DNA of 9,867 nucleotides from an uncultured Ruminococcus sp. (GTDB taxonomy: Bacteria > Bacillota > Clostridia > Oscillospirales > Ruminococcaceae): positions 1 to 9,867 of the forward strand of contig USEH01000076.1 of the NCBI GenBank assembly GCA_900553675.1, given 5' to 3'. Below, in pieces: positions 1 through 5,707 of this stretch (its first letter is position 1; each line of letters begins with the position of its first letter). The position numbers and the translations under genes are program-made. Under the pieces are notes generated by a model. The model saw only the letters and a program-made list of their open reading frames with translations, made no database searches and had not been told where the DNA came from.

Positions 1-528
1 AGCAGCGCCGTCTGCGGCAGTCTCGTCAGCTCCGTCAGAAGCTTCGCCGCCGCCAAGACCGGAAACCGTGAAGGTTACTTTAAGGGTGGTGCCAATGGAG
101 AAAGCATAGCCCTTTAAAACCGTGTCCTTGGTTTCGCCGTATTCGTTGCGGATTTCGATTCTGTAGTTATCGTTGTCAACTTCTATGTCTCCGTAGAGAA
201 CGGCGTCGGCGTTGAATTCAACAGCCTTGCCATCGACTTCGATGCTGTCAAGAACAGCAGAAACATCAGGATGGTCTGCAAGAATATCGACGATATCGAT
301 GCAGAATACAAGCGCGTCGGAAGAGCCGGCAAGCTGATCGGTCTCGATGGTGTAGGTGCCGTCGCCGGTAATGGTCACGGAGTTGTGATCAGCGGCTTCC
401 ATAGCGGATGGATACCAGCTTGAAGTGGCGAACATGATGAACGCAGTGTACTCATCAGCAGCAAATGCAGGAACTGCCAGAGCCATAACCATAGTCAAAG
501 CGAGAATAATTGATACTATTTTTTTCAT
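1..528 (-). CDS. Secreted protein of unknown function, N-terminal 176 codons (runs off left edge)
   Basis: The frame is open from the ATG at 528 to the window edge, so the C-terminus is missing. The start is supported by a GGAGG ribosome site (CCTCC at 537-541) eight bases upstream and by a classical Sec signal peptide: a lysine pair, a hydrophobic core (residues 4-19) and an AFA-AD cleavage site near residue 23. There is no lipobox cysteine, so the protein should be released or anchored by a C-terminal signal beyond the edge. Residues 25-156 are acidic and look like a beta-rich domain (alternating strands such as SVTITGDGTYTIETD and LKVTFTVSG) with one cysteine near residue 76. Residues 157-176 become a Gly/Ala/Asp/Glu-rich linker, which often precedes a cell-wall or membrane anchor or another domain. 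I do not recognise the family. It has its own promoter 110 bp upstream and follows the GH43 gene by 213 bp. A glycan-binding role is only a guess from context. Confidence 0.85.
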   Translation of the reverse strand, partial: MKKIVSIILALTMVMALAVPAFAADEYTAFIMFATSSWYPSAMEAADHNSVTITGDGTYTIETDQLAGSSDALVFCIDIVDILADHPDVSAVLDSIEVDGKAVEFNADAVLYGDIEVDNDNYRIEIRNEYGETKDTVLKGYAFSIGTTLKVTFTVSGLGGGEASDGADETAADGAA

Positions 529-640
529 TTTAGTTGCCTCCGTTTTATTTATGTATTTATTTTGATAAAAGCAGATAATATCGGCTGATTGCCACTCATC
601 CGCTTGTTACCCTTAATTAATAAAGTGTGACATATCTTCT

Positions 641-670
641 ATTATAGCGCGCCGCAGCGTAACGCTTTAA
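641..670 (-). promoter_or_regulatory. Predicted sigma-A promoter of the 528-1 gene
   Basis: Read on the minus strand, a perfect -10 box TATAAT (641-646) lies 18 bp after a weak -35 box TTAAAG (665-670). Transcription would start near 634, giving a leader of about 105 bases. The spacer is unusually GC-rich (GCTGCGGCGCGC) inside AT-rich flanks. Confidence 0.55.
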
Positions 671-741
671 TTTTTTGAGATACTCTTATCGCGCGAAGCA
701 CACGCATTACTGAGCTTTGCTAATTTCAAAGCACACTTGAA

Positions 742-2505
742 TCATCTGATTATCTCATCGCCGACTCTAAAGTAATCTACATCGACATAGCCGCCCGCCT
801 GCTCAGTCGCATAGTTGAATATTGCGTAGCGATATCCCATAAAATGCAGACCGTAGTAATTCATTTGCAGCGTGTCGCCGATTTTAGTCCAGCTTTCGCC
901 GTCGAGACTGTAATAGAAGTATGCCTTGTCCGCCGCATTGTTGTAATCGCAGTCGACCCGCAGGAACACCTCGTTTCCGGCAAGCTCTGTGCGCTCCTTC
1001 TCAAATTCCTTTTCAACGCTGTCGTTGTCGTCGTACCTTGCCATTACAATGTACTTTTTGCCGTTCTCCATTTTAACGCCGACATAGCCGTATCTCTCGG
1101 CAAAGGCTGAAAGACCCGCCACATCGCCATCCTTCATATTTGCAACGTCGAGCCTGATATACGCCGAACACTCGGGACCGAAGGTGCGCTGGGTAAGGGT
1201 GTTTCTTGCCTGAGTGACCGACCGGCAGACTGTTCCGGTCTTTAATCTTAAGTACCCCTCCCTTTCGGTTAAAGACCAAAGGCGGTTATCGGGGTTATGA
1301 TTCCACTGCCACTCCGGCAGGAGGTTGGAGCCGTTGTAGTCGTTCTCTCCGGCGGCTTCAAGGCTGTCGGCAAAGCTGTGATATGAACGCACAATTTGTG
1401 AGTTGATGAACTCGTCGCTTGTGACAATGCCCTTTCTTTCCATTCCTTTAACCGGGATTTCCGCTGTCTTCGGTGCCTTTCCGTCGATACCGACAACCGG
1501 CCAATCGTCCTCCCAGGTCATGGGCATTAAAACCGGAAGCCTTCCTACTGCTCCGTGATCCTGGAACAAAAGGCAATACCAATTCCCATCAGCGGAATCT
1601 ATAATGCCTCCCTGAGCAACACCGTCGTTTCTGAAGCCGAGATTGTCGTCAAGGATCACCTTCATTTCCCAATCGCCGTCGAGTGATTTGCTTCTGTAGC
1701 AAAGCTGGGTTCTTCTGCCGCCCGACGGCCATGTGATAATAAAGATATAGTAATATCCGTTTATTTTGTAGGCGTGTGCTCCCTCGGCAAGACAGCCGGG
1801 AGTAAGACCCGCATCGCTGATAATTTTCCTCTTGGTTTCGGGCTTTACTGCGCTTAAATCCTTTTCAAGCTCGACGCACCATATATCACCGCCGCCGTAT
1901 ATGATGTACACCCTGCCGTCCTCGTCGAACAAAAGGCTCATATCATGAAAGCCCTCATCAAATACGAATCTTTCCCACCTTCCGTTTTCTATATCCTTTG
2001 TGTAGTAGATATATGATTTGCCGGTGGAATAGGAAAGGAATCCTACATAGAAAATGCCGTTATGATGGCGGATGGATGCCGCCCACTGCCCTTTGCCGTA
2101 GCTGTGTTCGCCGTTTCGCAGAGCTAAATTGTCGGCGTCGTCCAAGGTGTTAAAAACATAATTTACTATTTCCCAGTTTACAAGGTCATATGATTTCATT
2201 ATAGGACATCCGGGAGACAGGTGCATAGTTGTGGACACCATGTAATACGCATCGTCGACGCGGATGAAATCGATATCCGGAACATCGGCAAATATAACCG
2301 GATTTGAATAATTCCCATTTCCGTCGTCGGTAGAGGTGATGGTTGATTTGACTATGTTTGAGTCGAGCATTTCAATTCCTCCTTCGGGTATTTGCGGAAG
2401 ATATTGCTTAGGAACAGGCGAGATATCATCATTATTGCTTTTACAGGCGGTCAGCGCAGATACTGTCATTATCAGAGCAAGAACAAACAGTAATAGCTTC
2501 TTCAT
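742..2505 (-). CDS. GH43 family beta-xylosidase / alpha-L-arabinofuranosidase-type lipoprotein
   Basis: Predicted surface lipoprotein that removes terminal xylose or arabinose with inversion. Residues 1-21 are a lipoprotein signal ending in the lipobox LTAC (lipidated Cys21). Residues about 66-345 form the GH43 five-bladed beta-propeller. The three catalytic acids are visible: general base Asp77 in FADVPDID, the pKa-modulating Asp188 in FHDMSLLFDEDG, and the acid Glu241 in EGAHAYKINGYYY. Residues about 375-587 match the concanavalin A-like C-terminal domain of GH43 beta-xylosidases (LPEWQWNHNPDNRLWSL at 396-412). The usual second Pro of the PDP base motif is Ile78 here. The start at 2505 follows a CGGAGG site (2515-2520) and leads straight into the signal peptide. 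The gene has its own promoter and upstream repeats. Substrate cannot be fixed from sequence; the ITWPSGGRRTQ and VAQGGIID stretches suggest a xylan- or xyloglucan-debranching subgroup, possibly subfamily 12, but this is from memory. Confidence 0.93.
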   Translation of the reverse strand: MKKLLLFVLALIMTVSALTACKSNNDDISPVPKQYLPQIPEGGIEMLDSNIVKSTITSTDDGNGNYSNPVIFADVPDIDFIRVDDAYYMVSTTMHLSPGCPIMKSYDLVNWEIVNYVFNTLDDADNLALRNGEHSYGKGQWAASIRHHNGIFYVGFLSYSTGKSYIYYTKDIENGRWERFVFDEGFHDMSLLFDEDGRVYIIYGGGDIWCVELEKDLSAVKPETKRKIISDAGLTPGCLAEGAHAYKINGYYYIFIITWPSGGRRTQLCYRSKSLDGDWEMKVILDDNLGFRNDGVAQGGIIDSADGNWYCLLFQDHGAVGRLPVLMPMTWEDDWPVVGIDGKAPKTAEIPVKGMERKGIVTSDEFINSQIVRSYHSFADSLEAAGENDYNGSNLLPEWQWNHNPDNRLWSLTEREGYLRLKTGTVCRSVTQARNTLTQRTFGPECSAYIRLDVANMKDGDVAGLSAFAERYGYVGVKMENGKKYIVMARYDDNDSVEKEFEKERTELAGNEVFLRVDCDYNNAADKAYFYYSLDGESWTKIGDTLQMNYYGLHFMGYRYAIFNYATEQAGGYVDVDYFRVGDEIIR

Positions 2506-2565
2506 TTTCCTTTACCTCCGATTTTTCTTTTAATGAGCCTAACCGTCGCTATCTGCCCTAATACA

Positions 2566-2594
2566 ATTTTACCGATCGCATAATGTAAAGTCAA
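2566..2594 (-). promoter_or_regulatory. Predicted promoter of the GH43 gene
   Basis: On the minus strand TTGACT (-35, 2589-2594) is followed after exactly 17 bp by TAAAAT (-10, 2566-2571). Transcription would start near 2559, leaving a leader of about 54 bases ending in the CGGAGG ribosome site. An 11-bp inverted repeat sits directly upstream of the -35 box. Confidence 0.75.
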
Positions 2595-2600
2595 TAGCAT

Positions 2601-2633
2601 ATATTCAGATAGTCCACAATTTTATCAGAATAT
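2601..2633. repeat. 11-bp inverted repeat next to the GH43 -35 box (candidate operator)
   Basis: ATATTCAGATA (2601-2611) and TATCAGAATAT (2623-2633) are inverted copies matching at 10 of 11 positions, separated by 11 bp, with arm centres 22 bp apart (about two helical turns). The element begins 6 bp beyond the -35 box, roughly -42 to -74 from the predicted transcription start, which is where an activator would bind. It can also be read as a direct repeat of TCAGA (2605-2609 and 2625-2629) spaced by exactly 20 bp. Confidence 0.6.
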
Positions 2634-2725
2634 GAACCTGATTGAATGACATTCTGCGGCGAACAGCAAAGCAATCCCGCAGGTATTTATCACCATTATT
2701 TTCCTGTAACGTACTTGCATACCCC

Positions 2726-2765
2726 ATTAATCGGTTGCTTTTCACGCTACATTATATATCGCCAG
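2726..2765. repeat. Intergenic repeat element, copy A (between GH29 and GH43)
   Basis: This 40-bp stretch aligns with 5559-5602 at 34 of 40 positions with one 4-base gap. Identical blocks are ATTAATCG, TTG and TTTTCACGCTA, followed by a 16-base tail matching at 12 positions and ending ATCGCCAG versus ATCGTCAG. It begins 221 bp from the GH43 start codon and 39 bp after the GH29 stop. A 7-bp inverted repeat, CGGTTGC (2732-2738) and GCAACCG (2772-2778), encloses its core, so a hairpin is possible. The rest of the 298-bp gap holds the promoter and inverted repeat; no clear intrinsic terminator for the GH29 gene is seen. Confidence 0.6.
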
Positions 2766-2803
2766 TCCTGGGCAACCGTGTACAAATAATTTTTTACAAG
2801 CCG

Positions 2804-4942
2804 TCAGTAATCTACAGTGCAGACAGACATCGCAATCTGTATGCCGTTTTCATCAAAAAGCATTGCGGTAAGCGTAAGCTTTCCATGAGACAGCTTATCC
2901 TCATTCAAAACTGCACTCCACGTTTTATCCGATTCATTTATCTTTGCCTCAATATCAAATGCCGCGAACGACGCTCCCCATACCTTTACCGAAACGCTGC
3001 ATCCATCGGAATAGCTTCCCTTGATTTCAAGCGGAAGACCGTAAATCTCCTGCGGCATACCGTCAAACGATATCGCCGGATTTATACGGTGCTCCCGATA
3101 AACCTCAATTTCATGGAAGCTTGGGGTGCCGGCGGCACCGCTGACTCTTTCTATATCATAAAGCTTAATATATCTGCACCTGACGGTATTGCTCAGAGTG
3201 GCAATAAGCCTTTCGCCGACGGCTCCGCCGCTATAGACCTCGCTCCAGCTTTCATTGTCCGAAGATACGGCAAGCTTAAAGCTTTTTACACGATAACCCT
3301 GAGTAAAGAACGTGTCGCGCCATTCGCATATAACTATTTCTCCGACATCCTTTTCCTCGCCGAGGTCTACTATCGCCCACGGTGAATTGTCGCTGTCAAG
3401 TGGCGCCCAGCGGTTGTCGTTTGAAGCCGTTGTGTCTCCGTCGGTGATTTTGTCTCCGCCCTTGCCATCATATGACGAGCTTACAGCAACATTTTTGCCC
3501 TTTGCAAGATTTTCCGCGTGCGAAGCGCTTGCGGCGGACTTTTCCTTTGGCTCGCCTATAACCGTAACTTCGTATACGGTTGCATACTCCTGCTTTTCGG
3601 TGTCGGAAATATGAAGCAGAATATTGCCGTTGAAGTCCTCGTATTCAACATTTCTTCCGTTTGCCAGCTCCTTAACGCCGACGATTTCGTTTTCAAGAGC
3701 GGGCAGAATGATTATGTCTTCGTTTTTAGGATCTGCTTCCAATAGAGTGACGAATATCCTACCTTCTTCCGGCTTTGTGGTTATCTTAATATTATTGCCA
3801 AGGGCTTTGCTGTAGCAGCTCTTCTGAGTGCCGTAAACAGCCTCGCCAAAGGTGTTAAACCACTTGCCCGCTTTAGCCATATTGTCTATGGCCGCCTGTT
3901 CGACAACGCCATCGCCGTCAGGACCTACATTTAAAAGCAGATTTCCGCCCTTGCTGACAATATCCATAACGCTTGAAACTATCCACTGCGGGGATTTCCA
4001 GTTGTTGTCACCCTTTTTATAGCCCCAGCTGTCATTCATCGTAACGTTGGATTCCCAGTCGTAGTTAAGACCGGTCGCCGGAATCTCCTGCTCCGGCGTT
4101 CCGTAATCGCCGTCAGACGGATTGCGCTTGCCTACCCGGTTGTTAACTATGCAGTTTTCATTGAGCGACAGTATATAGCGGTACAGCTCTTTTCCGTCCT
4201 CCTCAGTCCACCAGCCTACCCATTCGCCGTCAAAGAAAAACACTTCAGCGCCGTAGTCTTCGATAAGCTCCTTAAGCTGACCCTTCAGCTGTGCTTTGTA
4301 CTCCTGCTTGGTATATCCTTCGGCTATAACGCTGTTATTAAGACCTGTCTGAGATGGGTCGTGCCAATCCATAATGGTAGTATAAACTCCGAAGTGCAGA
4401 CCTTCCTTACGGCATTCGTCTGCAAGCTCCTTTAGAATGTCGCCGCCCTTGTATTCGGGGCAGCATTCGGGATTCATCAGACAATAGTCCCTGAAATTCC
4501 GTATCTTGGTATCAAAAATGCTCAGTCCCTCGTGATGGCGCGAGGTGATAATAATATACTTCTGACCGGACGCTTTTGCATCCGAGACTATTCTTTTTGC
4601 ATCAAATTTTTTGGGATTGAACAAAGCGGTCGCGTTTTGGGCATAATCCTCTTTGGAAATCTGAAGACTATTCATAATCCACTCCGAGTACCAGCCCGCC
4701 TTTGTTCCCTGATATTCGCCTCCAAGATATGAATAGGCTCCGAAATGGATAAACTGTCCGAACTTAGCGTCTCTCCACCACTTCATTCTTGCGTCGCGCT
4801 CTTCAGGCGTTTCACTTCCGGTGTACGAGGTCAGCCTGAACCAGTCGGCTTCGAGCTGAACCGGCTCTGTAAAGCTGAAAATAAGCCTGTGAACTCCGGA
4901 AATATCCTTAGTCAGAAGCGCATACTGCTCATTAAAGTCCAA
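2804..4942 (-). CDS. GH29 alpha-L-fucosidase, catalytic and C-terminal part (separated from its N-terminus by a frameshift)
   Basis: Encodes the fucosidase body, a retaining exo-enzyme that releases alpha-L-fucose. Counting from the TTG at 4942: residues 1-40 are the C-terminal half of a CBM6-like domain (FNEQYALLTKDISGVHRL, then ADWFRL). Residues about 48-370 form the GH29 catalytic barrel (WWRDAKFGQFIHFGAYS at 55-71, SRHHEGLSIFDTK at 134-146, likely nucleophile Asp238 in FFFDGEW, TPEQEIP at 282-288 in the region of the acid/base). Residues about 371-465 are a beta-sandwich, 473-617 an F5/8 type C domain, and 618-712 an unassigned beta-rich tail. The TTG is probably not the true start: this part has no signal peptide, begins inside a domain, and the missing half lies in the next frame at 4912-5346. 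The intact protein would be about 846 residues. Fucosidase identity is firm; linkage preference is not readable. Confidence 0.9.
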   Translation of the reverse strand: MDFNEQYALLTKDISGVHRLIFSFTEPVQLEADWFRLTSYTGSETPEERDARMKWWRDAKFGQFIHFGAYSYLGGEYQGTKAGWYSEWIMNSLQISKEDYAQNATALFNPKKFDAKRIVSDAKASGQKYIIITSRHHEGLSIFDTKIRNFRDYCLMNPECCPEYKGGDILKELADECRKEGLHFGVYTTIMDWHDPSQTGLNNSVIAEGYTKQEYKAQLKGQLKELIEDYGAEVFFFDGEWVGWWTEEDGKELYRYILSLNENCIVNNRVGKRNPSDGDYGTPEQEIPATGLNYDWESNVTMNDSWGYKKGDNNWKSPQWIVSSVMDIVSKGGNLLLNVGPDGDGVVEQAAIDNMAKAGKWFNTFGEAVYGTQKSCYSKALGNNIKITTKPEEGRIFVTLLEADPKNEDIIILPALENEIVGVKELANGRNVEYEDFNGNILLHISDTEKQEYATVYEVTVIGEPKEKSAASASHAENLAKGKNVAVSSSYDGKGGDKITDGDTTASNDNRWAPLDSDNSPWAIVDLGEEKDVGEIVICEWRDTFFTQGYRVKSFKLAVSSDNESWSEVYSGGAVGERLIATLSNTVRCRYIKLYDIERVSGAAGTPSFHEIEVYREHRINPAISFDGMPQEIYGLPLEIKGSYSDGCSVSVKVWGASFAAFDIEAKINESDKTWSAVLNEDKLSHGKLTLTAMLFDENGIQIAMSVCTVDY

Positions 4943-5346
4943 GGCATTGACCTTTGCGTGCCGTTGGTAACTATGGTTCCGATTTTGTTACCGTCGATTA
5001 TTTCATCATAATACAGGTCTATCGCCTTGCCCGTGCTGTTCTCTGAAGTCGCAGCTTCAAGCACCAGGCATTTTGCACCTGTAAACTCCACGTTATCGAA
5101 TACAATGCAATCACCCGACCGGGCGTCGATTATCAATGAAGTAAAGTCGGCAGCGTTGCCGCCGTCTGATAGCTTTGCGGTAGTCAATTCCTTGTTGTAA
5201 CTGTTCATATCTACACTACACCTTATAATACCGATTTCTTCAACGTCCGGTTTGCCTTTAAGGCTATCCTTCAATCCGGATGATGAGCAGGCTGAAAGCC
5301 ATATTGCCGACGCAGCTGACAATAAAATCAATAGCCTTTTATACAT
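4912..5346 (-). CDS. N-terminal fragment of the GH29 fucosidase: lipoprotein signal plus half a CBM6-like domain
   Basis: This 144-residue frame starts with a lipoprotein signal peptide (lipobox LSAC, Cys20). Residues about 30-130 are the N-terminal half of a CBM6-like carbohydrate-binding domain, including DARSGDCIVFDNVEF and a stretch reaching GNKIGTIVTNGT, the usual strand just before the segment that now lies in the other frame. After residue 130 the reading becomes unrelated and stops at 4912. The start at 5346 is chosen over in-frame codons further upstream, such as the ATG at 5466, because GAGGGG (5354-5359) precedes it, it opens the signal peptide, and the promoter at 5375-5403 would lie inside any longer version. 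The fragment is not a complete gene: joining it by a -1 shift to the 4942-2804 frame restores a lipoprotein of CBM6-GH29-F5/8C architecture. Confidence 0.8.
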   Translation of the reverse strand: MYKRLLILLSAASAIWLSACSSSGLKDSLKGKPDVEEIGIIRCSVDMNSYNKELTTAKLSDGGNAADFTSLIIDARSGDCIVFDNVEFTGAKCLVLEAATSENSTGKAIDLYYDEIIDGNKIGTIVTNGTQRSMPWTLMSSMRF

Positions 5347-5374
5347 TGCTTTTCCCCTCAGCCTTTCTATTTTG

Positions 5375-5403
5375 ATTATATATTTGCTGACGGGATATGT
5401 CAA
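5375..5403 (-). promoter_or_regulatory. Perfect-consensus promoter of the GH29 gene
   Basis: On the minus strand TTGACA (5398-5403) is followed after exactly 17 bp by TATAAT (5375-5380), both matching the sigma-A consensus fully. Transcription would start near 5368, giving a short leader of about 22 bases with GAGGGG before the ATG at 5346. Confidence 0.85.
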
Positions 5404-5410
5404 TATACCA

Positions 5411-5438
5411 TTGTGCCATGCTTGTTGAAGTTTTGTGC
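5411..5438. repeat. TTGTGC direct repeat upstream of the GH29 promoter
   Basis: TTGTGC occurs at 5411-5416 and again at 5433-5438, 22 bp apart, beginning 8 and 30 bp beyond the -35 box. The placement resembles the repeat pairs at the GH43 and GH95 promoters but the sequence differs. A six-base repeat can arise by chance. Confidence 0.3.
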
Positions 5439-5467
5439 AGATTTGCAGAGCTTTAACGGCAATCATT

Positions 5468-5549
5468 TTGTAAACAATTCTGCTGTGGATTTCAGCTCTC
5501 CCGCGGAATACAGGAGTAAATACTATTCTCCGCTTAAATTGTAAACAAT
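5468..5549. repeat. Two TTGTAAACAA palindromic motifs 71 bp apart
   Basis: TTGTAAACAA is present at 5468-5477 and within ATTGTAAACAAT at 5538-5549. Each has complementary TTGT and ACAA arms around two bases, so each could be a dimer site. They lie about 65 and 135 bp upstream of the GH29 -35 box. No protein can be assigned; they do not fit the CcpA cre consensus. Confidence 0.4.
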
Positions 5550-5558
5550 AAAATCTCT

Positions 5559-5602
5559 ATTAATCGATTGTTTCTTTTTCACGCTAAAGTAAATATCGTC
5601 AG
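5559..5602. repeat. Intergenic repeat element, copy B (between GH95 and GH29)
   Basis: Second copy of the element at 2726-2765, in the same orientation, with a 4-base insertion before the shared TTTTCACGCTA block. It begins 213 bp from the GH29 start codon, close to the 221 bp seen for copy A and GH43, and lies 16 bp from the terminator behind GH95. The flanking inverted repeat of copy A is only partly kept here (TTGTT at 5568-5572 with AACAA at 5614-5618). Confidence 0.6.
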
Positions 5603-5617
5603 CATCTTGACACAACA

Positions 5618-5658
5618 AACCTCCTATGGCAGCTTATCTCATTCCGCCATAGGAGGTT
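5618..5658 (-). terminator. Hairpin terminator downstream of GH95
   Basis: A perfect 13-bp inverted repeat, AACCTCCTATGGC (5618-5630) and GCCATAGGAGGTT (5646-5658), encloses a 15-base loop 50 bp after the GH95 stop codon. On the minus strand it is followed by TTTGTTGTG, a moderate U-rich tail. The opposite strand has TTCTTTTCT, so it may work both ways. The stem happens to contain an AGGAGG sequence that would be hidden when paired. Confidence 0.75.
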
Positions 5659-5707
5659 CTTTTCTGCTATTATCCGTTTTTACCACAGCCGCTCAATATA
5701 TTCTTCA

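Larger units (their letters stand above)
5347..5707. other. 361-bp intergenic region between the GH95 and GH29 genes
   Basis: No gene is supported here. From right to left it holds the hairpin terminator behind GH95 (5618-5658), intergenic repeat copy B (5559-5602), two TTGTNNACAA palindromes (5538-5549 and 5468-5477), a TTGTGC direct repeat (5411-5416 and 5433-5438, 22 bp apart) and the consensus GH29 promoter (5375-5403). The density of repeats points to a regulated promoter. Confidence 0.6.

Noticed and set aside
714..732. GCTTTG/CAAAGC hairpin as terminator of GH43
   Set aside because: Only 6 bp of stem with a 7-base loop and no T-run afterwards on the minus strand; termination here remains unproven.
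2654..2682. CTGCGG/CCGCAG inverted repeat as terminator of GH29
   Set aside because: Six pairs with a 17-base loop and no following T-run.
2642..3385. 247-codon open frame on the plus strand
   Set aside because: It lies almost wholly antisense to the GH29 gene, has no recognisable domain, poor composition and no convincing ribosome site; it is a shadow of the coding strand.
4912..4942. TTG at 4942 as the genuine start of an independent cytoplasmic fucosidase gene
   Set aside because: It lies in the middle of a CBM6-like domain, has only a weak AAAGGT upstream, and lacks a signal peptide, whereas the neighbouring frame supplies exactly the missing half-domain and a lipoprotein signal.
4945..4990. 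Programmed -1 ribosomal frameshift
   Set aside because: No slippery heptamer in the correct frame and no obvious downstream stem; a single-base deletion or sequence error is simpler.
5347..5466. Longer N-terminus for the GH29 lipoprotein from the ATG at 5466
   Set aside because: The extension would contain the perfect-consensus promoter and would bury the signal peptide; the ATG at 5346 has a GAGGGG site.
5498..5531. Alternating CTCC-GGAG-CTCC arms as a switching RNA structure
   Set aside because: The arms are only 4 bp and lie upstream of the predicted transcription start of GH29, so they would not be in its leader.
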